Source of the DNA: Deuterostichococcus epilithicus
Taxonomy: Eukaryota > Chlorophyta > Trebouxiophyceae > Prasiolales > Stichococcaceae
Assembly (NCBI GenBank): GCA_033439295.1
Contig: JAVTLE010000016.1
Coordinates: 1,860,001-1,924,000 of the forward strand
Direction: 5' to 3'
Length of the DNA stretch: 64,000 nt
Shown: positions 26,001-37,231 of the stretch, piece by piece
Layout of the letters: each line of letters opens with the position of its first letter
Position numbering within the stretch: the stretch's first letter is position 1
Program-made: the position numbers and the translations under genes
The notes under the pieces: generated by a model
Told to the model about the DNA's origin: nothing
What the model saw: only the letters and a program-made list of their open reading frames with translations
Databases searched by the model: none

Positions 26001-26565
26001 GTCCAGCAGCCGGTTGCACTCGTTGCTCATCTGCGGAAGGTCGTGGAAGGCTGTGCTGTTGACCGGCGGGCCCCACCGTCGCGCCGCCCGCCCGAGGCCT
26101 CTGCGGCGCAGGGTGCACACGGCTGTGGGGTGAGCGGCCATGCGCCGGCAGGTCCAGCATGTGCGTGGGCCCAGCGAGAGCAGCGGCCGGTGCAGACCAG
26201 GCCAGCGAGCGGGATCTCGCGCCGCTGCTGCGTCACCCCCAAGGCATGTGCCGCAACTGCCTTGGCGCTCAGGCCAGGGCAGTGGCAACTAGCAACCTGG
26301 CGTGAGCGCCACGGCAGTAGCAAGGGACCGCGCTCGGGCGTAGATGTACGGAGGCCACGGGACGGTGCACAGACCTTTTGAAGCTGAGGCTGTACGTGTC
26401 AGGACACCAGGAGCGCGCGGCGCCGCCGCGGCAGCTGGTGAAGCCTGCCGTCGCCACCAGCACGAACACCAGGGCGGCTGCTGCCGTCGCCCATGCCAGC
26501 CTTGCAGCGCTGCTCTGGGGTGCGCTCAGCAGAGGAGGCAATGCATCCCAGAATCCGGCGCTCAT
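22996..26565 (-). CDS. GT14 core-2/I-branching or xylosyltransferase-like glycosyltransferase
   Basis: Type II Golgi-type glycosyltransferase. Exon 1 (26375-26565) starts MSAGFWDALPPLL and has one signal-anchor segment (LAWATAAAALVFVLVATAGF). Then PRVALMFLSRGDMYHEEVW (near 25.9-26.0 kb), YNVYNHPAPDYEG (25.5), SEKSVFRGHIIPNRIP (25275-25327), TNWGSSNLTTATRLMMRHAL through FLLLSDTG (24990-25094), PLYPATTIYLQLMSESRSRI (24730-24822), the WEWQPPLQKDGG exon (24.5), QWVGLRRPHVEAI (24.2), VDEHYFSTFLATQG (23.85), the GGPYEYYPRDI exon (23.55), and the last exon 22996 to about 23272 with PLFARKFPADTAGEVL. This order matches the GT14 branching-enzyme domain (VAFMFLTKG, IIPNRIPVRWG, LLSESCIPL, PDEHY, LFARKF). 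Phases were checked for 25275-25327, 24990-25094 and 24730-24822. Plants use GT14 members in cell-wall and arabinogalactan synthesis; the substrate here is unknown. Confidence 0.85.
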
Positions 26566-27824
26566 GCTGCAAGGCCTCAAGCTCCGATCCAGGCCCGGCC
26601 ATCACAGCATGTTTACGAGAGGCGACAGCCAGGCCGCGAGTGGGATTATCAGTAGTGCTGGACCGCCACGACTGATCGAAACCGTCACGGCAATCAGCTG
26701 GACAATGGAACAGATCGTGTCGGTGGTTTCAGTGACCGTGCGCCTGTGTCAGGTGCAGCGCAGCTCACGGGTCGACAAGCCGATTCTGCAGCAAGATATC
26801 AAGTTGAAGTCTATCTGCAAGCCCGATCCAAGAAGCCGGACCCAAGGCCGGATCGGCGCCAGGGGGACTTTGCAAACAGCCAACCGTGTAGCTTCCTTGA
26901 AATGTACGTCATGCATTTCATGCACGGGGATGGTAGTTGGACTGCCATGCGGGAAAGCACGTTTGAACATGAACAACCCATATGCACCTAAATTCTCCAT
27001 TTAACTGGTGCGCCGCCATGCTTGATAGGTATTCATACCAGCAATCCTGAGTTTACAATCGAGATGAGACATTCAAATGCCAAGGCTGCCCCTGCTGCTG
27101 CAGTGGCGGGCGAGCTTGACAGTCAGTAACAACATGGTGCGCAAGGGCGGTGACCAAATGCAGGAAATCACTGGCTATAACCGATCCTAAGTAGCAGAGG
27201 CTGCAGAGGTGAGTTGCCTAAACAAACCCTTATCAACATCGTGTTCATCAACTTGCGTGCCGCAGTTTCGCATGACTTCCCATCCCTGCGATCAAAACGC
27301 TGTTGACGCAAGCCACAAAGCGCCCGGATGCGCAACTTCTGACGGCGGCCACCGGCTACGGGCAGCCATATGGTGCGGCCAGACCACCAACCCTTCTTGC
27401 GTCCAGTTCAAGCCATTGAAAACCATATCGCTATAAGTATCAGAATCTTCGGTTTTGCCCCGGAGACTGATTCTGCTGGTCAGGTCCCCGGGGTGCTGGC
27501 AGAGGCCACGCCAGGGGTGGCGGGCTGCAGCCCTGCCGGCTGTCATCAATGCTGAGGTCGTTGTGAAATCAAGTAGTATCAAGTGCTGAAAATCTAAGAC
27601 GGCGTGCGCATGCTGTTGCAGATCGTACTGTACACAGCTGTGTTCGTGAGGCGCCGGCGGCGCAGCCGCCCTGCTGCTGCCGCCGGCCTCCATCACTGGT
27701 TCCTTGCTGCATGTGTGTTGCTGCTGTGGCGGCTGTCCTGTGCCAAGCGCGACCGCTTCGTTNCCGGTGGCGGCCGCCTTGCGGCCGCCGCCGGCATGCC
27801 CGCGCCGCTGCAGGCGACGAGCCA
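26566..27824. other. Intergenic, GT14 upstream to armadillo-gene 3' end
   Basis: About 1.26 kb, less GC-rich than the neighbouring genes in its left part. Short open frames exist (for example 26746-26991 +), but none shows family-like motifs or credible splice structure. It should contain the GT14 promoter and the 3' untranslated region of the next gene. One N lies at 27763. Confidence 0.45.
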
Positions 27825-30800
27825 TTACCAGTCGACATAAAAGCCCTGGTCGCGGCTGGTGACTCGGCCCTTGATGTAGCTGGTGAAAGTGTCCATAGCT
27901 CTGACCGCCGACATCACCAGCTTTGGCTGCCGCGCATCTGCAAGTCAGACCAGGCACAACGTCGGGAGAGGTTGCTGTTTGGACACATATGCCTTAAGGC
28001 CCGACACACACCCAAGCATCCAGCAGGACTGCAGGCTGCTGGCTGCTCTCTGCAGGCGATTGAAATCTGCGGCACAGCAACTGGCAAGCTAGAGGCAACA
28101 GACAAGGAGGCGGTGGATGAGGGGCGGAAGTCATGCAAGGGCGCAGCTGCTGTTGCTTGGGATGTCAAGTGAGCGCACCCTCTTTGCAGACGACCTCCCG
28201 GTCCTCTGAAATGCTGAACAGCGGCTCGTGGCTGAGGGTGGAGATGACGTAACTGTGCCCCAGCTTTGCCAGCAGCTCCAGGGCGCAGGCGTGGATCTTG
28301 CGATAAACCTGCAAGGCGATTGTGGTGGTAGCTGAGCTGAGTGACTCAGTTGCGGTGGCAGGCAATCGCTGCAGGCTGTGCCAGACCCATCCCCGACTGG
28401 TACACTTCACTGAACAGAACCAGACAGTTTTCCAGGGAAGCTGGGTTCTAGCTGGCCAGCTGGAGCAGGGGCGACTGCCACCCGCAGAGCATGAGTTTAT
28501 GTCGAGGCAGAGTTTCCAAAGGCCAACAGACATTAAGGCCAACACAGGCTGACCGAGCCCGGTTTTGTACATGAGAGCAGCGATAGCAGACACAAGGAAG
28601 CCTACCTCGCGCTGGGAGCGGGGGGAGCGGCGGCCGGAGCGGCTGGACAGCGCCGCGGCAACGCTGTGGATCAGCGACTGCAGCACCATGGCGATGCCCG
28701 CATCCCGCACCGCCTGGCAGCTGCTGGGCGCCGCCGCCAGGTTGAGCAGCACCTGCACAGCAGGTGCAGCGCCAGAGCATGAGGGCGGCGGGCGTCGAGA
28801 CTGGGGCATGCTGGGACGGTCTGGGAAGCCAGAAGCCGCCTTGGTGCAGCTCGGGTCCTGGGACAGGGTCCTGGGACTCTCGTGGATGCACTGCATCCTG
28901 GACCCTCAGTGCCCTTGGCCAGGCCCTCGTGCAGTCACATTGCAATCTCAGAAGCAGCAGAAGTGAGAGGGAGAGCCAGGAAGGGAACCAGAGAGGGACA
29001 TTGGTGCGCGTTTGTGCTCCTGGAATGCTCCTGGAAAGCTGCCTCATCAACCAGGCATTTGCAGGGCCTGCAATTGAGGAGAACACACAGCCGCACCTGC
29101 AGCACAGCCTCGGTCTCCTGCTTCACGGCGGCCACGCTGGCGCAGCCGACCACCAGCGGGTAGGCCAGCATGACCTCCGCCTCCGGCTCCGCCATGACCG
29201 CCGTGCACGCGGCGCTGGTGTTCTGCGTGAGCGCCGCCAGCGCCGCGGCGGCCGCCGCGCTGGCCAGGCGCTCGTGCTCAGGCGCGCAGTAGTACCTGCG
29301 GGTGTGGGGGAACGCGTGCACCTCAGCCTGTCTGAACCCCCCTCTCCATGGAAAACTGCTTTCGTTGAGGTTGGCTCACAGGGCTGCCGCGCGCCAGCAA
29401 AGGCATGGCAGGGGAGCGGCCCCGAACCACATGTGCGCGCATGCACACATGTTCCAAAGCGAGGGGCGCCAGGACCCGCACCCGTGCAAGTGGCGCTCCT
29501 CAGCCGGGACGGGCGCCGGCAGCTCGGCCTCACCGTCCACCGCGGCCAGCTCCTCCGCGAGCTCCGGGATGCCCATCGCAAAGGTGCGCAGCAGCGGCGC
29601 CACAGCGCCCGCGTCCACCACAGCCGCCTTGCGCGTGTCGCACCTGCGGCCGGCACTGTCGTGTCAACCCAGTGCGATTCCGAGAGCTGCAGTGTTTCAG
29701 GTGCTGCAGCGAGAGCGGGGACTCCTGCGCCGTCCGCCACGGGAGGGCCCCGGAGCTCTGAGACCAGATAGGTGATCCTTGGCAGTGGGAGTCGCCAAGA
29801 ATGATATACTACAGCACGCACGATGTCTTGAGCGTGCCAGGGAGTGCCGCAACACATGCAAAAGCGCAGGGACGGACCTGTTGGCGAGGCGGGCGAGAAT
29901 GGTGGAGGCGGCCCGCCGAATGAAGGCAGCATGTACCGCCACGCCCGGCTGTGTGGTGCACTCCAACATGTGCACCAGCAGCGGCACGAACCCCGCCCTG
30001 ACCATGAGCCGCCTGCCGATCATTGGGCACAGACGTGATGAAAAAATGCAGGTGATACGCATGGTAGGGCGATATTTGCCGGTATCAGGCTGCAAACCGC
30101 ATGATGTGGAGTTCGGACGTCCGAAGGAGACGGAAGATTGAGCAAGGTTACTCGGCAAGGTATAATACCTATGATCTCTTCCTGTGAACCAATCAAGCCC
30201 AGGCGCACCTGTACTGCGAGTGCGCGTCCACCAGTCGGTGCAGCGTGCACAGCAGGCACTCCGCCACGATGATCTGCAGCTCTGCGTACGGCGCCAGCAG
30301 CCACAGCAGCTCCTTGAGCCGCGGCAGCGCGTTGGCCTCGCCGAAGGCACGGTCAGCGCCCGGCAGGCTGGCGATGTCACAGAGAAACACTGCCGGCTCC
30401 ATGACGCCCTCCGGGCTGGTCACACCGTGCGCCGCCGGGTCCTGAGCAGCGCGAGATGCACGCGTTGAGAGAGGCGCTCCTGTCCAGCGCCTTTCGATGG
30501 CAGTGCCTGTTCCGCGCCGTTGATGTAGAGTGGCAATGCACACATCGTTGTCGAATTTCCCAGGATGGAAAGTTCCTGTTCGATCGGCTTGCAGAATTGT
30601 CAATGACACTGCGTGGGACATCGTTTCACCTCCAAGTAGTCCAGCGCCAGGCAGACATCGCCGGTGGCGGCGACGGCCGGCCGCGAGGCCGGCCCGAAGA
30701 CCGCATCCGTTTGCTGGGGCGAAAACTCCCGCCGCACCTGCGCAGGACCAGTAGCGAGCTTGCTATCGACTGAGTGAAAGTCTGCTAACTAATTACAGCT

Positions 30801-31040
30801 CCACAATGGCACTGCTGCTCCTGCACAGTGCATTGGTACCGCCGACTCCAGCCGGACGCGCCCTGCAGTCCACAGCTTATGTCAGCAGACAAGCGGCCCA
30901 AGAGCGAGTGAGCGGACTGCTGCAACGCGGCCGAACGATACTTGAGGCGTTGCGGCAGGGTTGCACACTTAAGCTCCCATCCTACCGTTTGACATCTGCA
31001 CTGCAGCTGCCAGGACAAGGCCAAGCGCCTTAGCGGCCAT
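27825..31040 (-). CDS. Armadillo/HEAT-type repeat protein, function unknown
   Basis: An alpha-helical repeat protein on the minus strand. The best start is the ATG at 31040: exon 1 (30986-31040, MAAKALGLVLAAAVQMSN) ends in phase 1 and joins an exon at about 30629-30773 (DFHSVDSKLATGPAQVRREF, FGPASRPAVAATGDVCLAL). Next come blocks with FLCDIASLPGADRAFGEANA and LPRLKELLWLLAPYAELQII (30.2-30.4 kb), LMVRAGFVPLLVHMLE with AAFIRRAASTILARLANRS (29.9-30.0), VDAGAVAPLLRTFAMGIPEL (29.6), ASAAAAAALAALTQNTSAA (29.2), VLLNLAAAPSSCQAVRDAG (28.7), YRKIHACALELLAKLGHSYV (28.2-28.3) and a final exon ending SRDQGFYVDW at 27825. Alternating short helices with small and Leu residues, and AGxVPxLLxxL-like turns, are typical of armadillo repeats, which bind partner proteins. 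I do not recognise the family. The first exon overlaps a competing plus-strand reading. Confidence 0.65.
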
Positions 31041-32130
31041 CTGTAGCAGCAAAACTACAGAACGAAAGCCAGCAATGTGCAGCTGCACAACGACTTTGGC
31101 GTGACTGGCCGTCGGGCGAGGCGGCAGCTCAGTCGATGCGATGCAAACCGCCTCGTGGTCCTCACCCGGCTTTGGCACATGCTGTGGGGCTTACTGGCCG
31201 CGGACGACCCAACGCAGCTCAGGCCAGATCCAGCTGTTGTATCGCCACCCTGCGCGCAACAGTACACGATGTCAGCTGCGCATCACGGCAGGACAGATCC
31301 GGACGGCACGCCAAAGAAGCAGCGCGAGGCGCGGCCGATACAGCAATCTGGCAGATCAACTGAATGCAATGTGACGTGCAGCCATCCGACCGGCGCGGCG
31401 GGCCCGCAGCGCCCAAATCAGCCTGTAGAGCCCCCGATACGAGACCGCTCCTTGTTGGCCTCGGGGGGGAACGAAGCGACCTCGACTACGGCAACTCGCC
31501 GCTAGGGCATCTCCGCTTCAAGTGAAATAGAGACAATCCGCCCGGCCACAATAGGCCGACCAGTCCGACATGCAATGTGCACCTTCACAGCCCCTCGTGC
31601 ATGGCTACAGAATGCCGGTGCAGGTACCGAGCCGCGGCTCCAACCGCACCAGGAGAGCATGCACTCCTAAGCAGACGCCGAGCCCGCTACTTCATGAGCC
31701 CCCGGCGCCGGTTGCACCACACCTATCTGAGGGCGCTTCTCCGCCAGACGTCGAAGCAGACACACGACGGTGCTGCAGTTTGCCCTGCCCCGTCGCGGTC
31801 GCTGCAAGCCAAAAGCGGATGGCTGACATTGCGCCTCACCTGTCAGGCACCGTGTCCCCTCTGCTCTACCCGACCGGCGGATCACGCGAGCCTGCTGCAG
31901 AGGCCGCTCGAGTGTCCGACACCGCTGCGAGGCAGTTGCAAGTGGCCGTCCGCTGGTCGACGCGACGGCACCCGCAGCCAGCTGCTGCAACAGGACCAAA
32001 GAGGCGCTGCGACGAGCCAGGCACACAGCAGTCGAGCGGCGCTGCAAGCTGGAGTTGCTCGGCCTGTGTGAGAGCTTTGCAGCCAGTAGTAGGTCATGGG
32101 ACCAAAGCCCTAAATTGCTCGAGGCATTGA
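30806..32130 (+). CDS. Candidate gene for a helical protein (uncertain)
   Basis: Three plus-strand pieces read like real helical protein rather than shadow: 30806 to about 31015 (from an ATG in CACAATGGCA: MALLLLHSALVPPTPAGRAL, then QAAQERVSGLLQRGRTILEA), a segment near 31275-31370 (ITAGQIRTARQRSSARRGRY), and a tail ending at the stop 32128-32130 (TKEALRRARHTAVERRCKLE, then LLGLCESFAASSRSWDQSP). The intron joins between them could not be made convincing, and the first piece overlaps the proposed first exon and intron of the minus-strand armadillo gene, so at most one reading is right there. No family was recognised. Confidence 0.25.
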
Positions 32131-33365
32131 GGCATTGAGGCCATCACCTGAGATCCTGAGTGCACCGACCAGGAAACCCTTGCCGGTCAGTCTCCGGCGC
32201 TGTGATGACTGAAGGGATTGAACACATGCTGATTTGCCCGACCGGTGACATGGTGCTTTGCATAGAGCTGCTGCCAATCAGCCAGCCTGGCCGTGACCGG
32301 CCGCGCGGTGCTGCCTAAATAATTTGTCGCAGCACGGCCTTATGCCGCCAGCGGCGTCAGCACCCCTGCTGTGCTGTTGAGATGCAGAGCTGCGCTGCCA
32401 TTGACTGCTGCCGCTGTCCCTGTGGTTGGCCAATAACCTGAAGTGTTGCACCACCTGCTGTTGAGCCGCCAACGTGGTAATGCTGGCTGGTGCATGGTAG
32501 GCTTATTACATGGACATGGCATCAGCTAGGAGGCGGTCCAGGCTGGGCAACTAGCACCGCAATGGGACCATGCCGTGGCCGAAGACGGTGGAGCCAGCAG
32601 GCCCGACCTGCAAGCTGCGGCACTGCGATGTAACACAACATCCATAAGCGTCTGGTAGCTGCCTCTTGCATGCTTTGCAACGTTACAGGAGGTCCTCTAA
32701 AGGGGACAGCAACCATGGTGGCGCTGGCGCTCTTCATTGGCCAGAGCCACAGTTGGCGGCAGCAGGCTCGAGGGCTGCGCAAAGTTTCCGTTTCTACTTC
32801 CGCCCCACCTGATCCAGCCACCCAACGCAACAACCTCAACATGCCCGCAACTCACAGATGTGCCTTCAACCAACGGTGCCACGCCCTCCCGAATGCGCTT
32901 CTGTGCCGACGCCGCAGGCTTCAAGCAGGCAAACCTCGCGTCCACTGCTGTCTGCTTTGCCTCCAAGCATGCACAAGTCTCCGACGCCGCTCTAAATCTG
33001 CTGCAGGCTCAGCTGATGCCGCCTGCTGGCCGACGCACCGGCGTCGACCGCCAATGCTTTCAATTGTACCACAGTGGACCAGGCATGTAAGCAACTGCAG
33101 TAATAATTAGCAGTATCGTTAGTGGGATTGGCCGAACACGCGAGACCTTCTACGTCCTTTGTGATCTTCCACGTCTCAGTGGATACCAACGAACCCTATG
33201 ATACTGTGGAAAGGGGGATGAAACGACTTTGATCAGGTTGCCCGTGTGCAATTCAGCCAAGGCAGGTGTACCTTTGCAGACGCCCAACAGAGTGCAAGCG
33301 CACTGGTTGAGACGCATTACTGTCAGCAAAGCATGGGTAGGACCGTCTGCCACCTTGCTGTGTTA
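32131..33365. other. Intergenic stretch with no confident gene
   Basis: Lies 3' of the Gln-rich gene. One plus-strand frame, 32737-33090, has a natural-looking segment (FKQANLASTAVCFASKHAQV, then DAALNLLQAQLMPPAG) but no identifiable partner exons; an opposite-strand frame over the same bases (32697-32966) looks almost as plausible. No element could be assigned. Confidence 0.4.
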
Positions 33366-35327
33366 TCAGTGCTGCCACTGACCACCCCAGCCGACCTGGC
33401 CCTGAGCGGCCTGCGGCGAGCCATACTGCTGCTGCGGCGCCGGTGCGCCATACGCCAGCTGCTGCACTCCAACGCCCTGCGGCGCATACGCCTGCTGGGC
33501 AGCCCCATAGACAGGCTGTGCGTACGCCTGGGCGTACGCCTGCTGCTGAGCCCAGTAGGCCTGCGCCTGGGTGGGCACATCATGTGTGCCGGCCGCCGTG
33601 CCCCCGGTGGCGCTGCTGGAGACGAGCGCAGGCGCCGCGAGGGCGGCCGGCGGCGTCGGCNGCGCCGTCGGCTGCATGCTGTCGCCGTAGGCTGCCTGCT
33701 GCGGCGCGCCCTGTGCGCCGGGCTGCGCCGCTGCCGCCTGCTGCAGCTGGCCCTGCGCGATGGCCAGCGACCCGAGCTGCTGCTGCTGCTGCTGCCCGTA
33801 TGCCTGCTGACCGTATGCTTGCTGACTGTATGGCTGCTGGCTGGGCGCCGCAGCTGCCGCGGCAAGCCGCTGAGGAGGCGGCGGCTGCGTAGGTGGCACC
33901 GGCTGGTGCTGCTGCAGCTGTTGGCCGTACAGGTGCTGGCCGTAGGCTTGCTGGCTGTATGCCTGCTGGCTGTACTGCTGCTGCGCAGGCTGCTGCGCAG
34001 GAGCCGGCTGCTGGCCCGGCGCTGGCGCGGCCTGAGTGCCTCCAGGGGCGGCGGGCGCCTGCACTTGCGCAGTCTGCGGCCAGGCGGCTGCACTGGTGGC
34101 GGCCTGGGTTGGCGCAGTGCTCGCCTGGGTGGGCGAATGGTTTGCCTGCACCGCCTGTGCAGGCGCCGCCAACACAGGAGTCCAGCCACTGTACGCAGAC
34201 GCCGCCGCTGTTGTCACCGCAGGGGCGAAAGGCGCAGCAGCCGCCGGCTGGCCATACTGGGACTGCCCACCCTGCGCCGCCATACTGCTTTGCTGCCCAG
34301 TCGCCGCCTGGTAGGCCTGTGCCAGCTGGGCATACGTGGTTTGCTGCTGGCCGCCGCCGTGCACCGGTTGCTGCGGCGCCAGGCCCTGCGCCGCCTGCTG
34401 CGAGGCGNNCGGCTGCTGCGCCGCCGCCTGCTGCTGCGCGGCAGGCTGCTCAGCGGGCTGCTGGGCCGGCGGCTGGCCCGGCCATGCCGCGATGCCGGCC
34501 TGGGCCTGGTAGGCTGCAGCATAGGCGGCCCAAGCCGGGTAGGCAGCTGCTGCGGCAGCCGGGGACACGCCGGAGGCAGGCACCACCGCGGCCGCAGACG
34601 GCGCCTGCTGCAGGCCTGGCGGTGCCTGCTGGGCAGCCTGACCCGGGGGCTGCTGCGGGGCAGGGTTCGCTTCGCCGGACGCGGGCGCAACCTGCAGTAT
34701 GGGGCACCTCGTTCACTGCTCGCAACATTGCTGAACAGCTGCAAACAGAATCAGTTGGAACGTCCCCAGCTCGGCCCCGGCGGCTACGATGTGCAGCGTG
34801 ATGAGTGTTGAGAGACGATGACAAAGGCAGCGCCAGAGGCTTGAGTCTCGAATTGCTTTGCTAGTAGGTGAGAGAATCGGGTCAGTGTTGTGAGGCGGGC
34901 TGGCAGTCTTCGCACAGCCTCAGCAGAGCTGCACCTGGTAGTTGTTGGGGTTGCGCAGGCTGCCAGACAGCCCGCCGTTGCCGCGTTGTTGCTGCAGGGC
35001 GGCCGCAATCACGCCTACAAGTCACGAAAGCAGCCTTCAGACAGACTCCTCGGGTCAGTGCAAGGCAGCGCGGACTGTCACAGCACAGCACTCGCACCCA
35101 GCAGCTCAGGATCTGAAGGCCACTGAGTTCCTCCACGAAACAAGGCGTACACAGCAGGCCAGACCTCCCGAACGCCTGCAAGGCGTGCACACAGCGTCTC
35201 TCTAACAAGCTGTTGCGGCCACCAAGCGCGGCCAAGACACCTGCAGACTGGACGGCTGTGGTTGGGGGGGGCGGATTGGCAGGCAGCGGCGGCTGCACCA
35301 CCTCGTCGGCCTGCTGTGCCTGCAACA

Positions 35328-35362
<35 letters not shown>

Positions 35363-37166
35363 GGCTGCGCCGGAGAGGCGGGCGGCTGATAGGGATTGTA
35401 CGCGGGCCACGCCGCCGCAGCGGCACCACACGGCGACTGGTGGGCCATCGGCCAGCCGGCGTGAGGACGCTGCTGCGGTGCCTCCACTGGGGTGTAGGTG
35501 GGCGGCGGCTGCGCAGCAGCGGCGGCGGCGCCGCCCCACTGCGGCAGCTGCGGCTGCTGCTGTTGGGGAGTCGGCTGGACGCCGTAGGCCGGTCGCTGGC
35601 CGGCAGCGTGGCTGTGCGGTGGCTGCTGCGTGGCCGCATGCGCGCTTTGGGGCGACTGCTGGGCGGCCGGCTGGGCATTGTACGGCGACTGCTCGCTGCC
35701 CTGGGACGCGCCCTGTGTCTGCGAGGAAGGCGCGCCCCACGCGTCTGCTTGCGCAGGAAAAGCGCTCGCAGCTGGCTTGGCTCCGGCAGCCCTGTCGCCC
35801 GCGAGCACTGACACAGGCGGCGGCTGCTGCTGCTGCTGTGGTGACTGCAGCGGCTGCCCCCAGGTGCAGGACGCGCCGGCGGCACTGCGGGCGCGAGGTG
35901 CAGGCGCCGGCGCCTGCTGCACGTGCGGCTGCTGCGCAACCCGCGAGCTGTGGGGGCTCGCTGTCGCGGCGGCGGCGCCGGCGGCTGGGAGGCTGTCATG
36001 CCACATGCCGCTCACTGCGTCCCACACGAGCGTCCCTTGCTGCTGTGGCTGTGGCGCCTGCTGCAGATCATGCCCGCCCGCTCCATGCTGGGCAGGCTGC
36101 TGGTTCGCCTGCTGCCGCTGCTGAACGGAGCCACGCCACTGAGGCTGCCAGCCGTTGGCAGGCTGGGCTGTAGCGTGCAGCCCGTCTGCGGTCTGGAGCT
36201 GCGGATGCGGCTGCAGCTGCTGCACGCACCCACCCACAGCAGACTGCTGCGGGCGCGGCTGCTGCGGCGACGGCTGCTGCTGCCCGCTCGGTGCTGCAGT
36301 CCATGTGTTGGCCGCTGGGCTCGCCGCCGCTGCCGGACGCTGACCTGTCTGCCCGCCTGTAGCGGTTGGCTCGGCCTGCGGCGGCGGCGACTGGCCCCAG
36401 CCTCCTGCCTTGCCGCTGTCCCCTTGCTGCCAGGCCTGCTGCTGGTGCTGCGCGCCAGCCGCGCCGCCGGACGCCTGCTGGGCCAGTGGCCGCGCAGCAT
36501 GCTTCGGCAGCGTCGCCTGCGCGCTCGCGCCCTGCGCCGGCTGTCGCGTCGGCTGGCCGCCCCAGTGGGCGCTGCGCTGCGGCAGCCACTGCTGCCTGCT
36601 GTGCTCCTGGCCGTGGCCGGCTCCTGCACCCGAGCCACCATCAGCGCCGGCGGCGCCCGCCGCCGGCCGACCCCACAGCTGGCCGCCCTGCTGCTGGGCG
36701 CCGCCCGCCGACACCAAGGAGGCCGCCTGCTGCAGCGGTTGCTGCTGGGCCGGTGGGCCGCGGGGACCACCACCAGACCCCGCAACCGCAGGGGACAGCG
36801 GTTGCTGCTGGCGCTGCTGCTGCCGGCCAGGCTGCGGCACCTTCTGCCGGGCCGCCGGCTGTGTGCCGCCCAGACTGCCCCTGCCGGCAGAGTGGGTGCC
36901 GGCGACACCTTGATTGGACGCTGCAGGCTGACGGCCCGCTTGCTTGGACCACTGCGACTTGTGCTGCGGTGCGGCCGCAGCCCTGGTGTTGGCGGCCTTG
37001 GCATCAGCAGCCTTGGCCACCCGCGCGCGGCCGTTCCCCTCGAACGGCTGCGGCGCCCAGTCGCAGGCCTTGACATATGAGTTTCTGGCCGGCTGCTGCG
37101 GAGGCGGTGGAGCCTGCTGCTGCTGGCTGTGGCCCGCTGTGTCGCCGTGCGCCTGACCGCCAGGCC

Positions 37167-37231
<65 letters not shown>

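Noticed and set aside
33246-36173. Long plus-strand open frames (521, 302 and 303 codons) rich in Arg, Leu, Cys and Ala
   Set aside because: They are antisense to the Gln-rich gene; CTG and GCC-rich DNA stays open in all frames, and only the minus strand gives phase-consistent exons.
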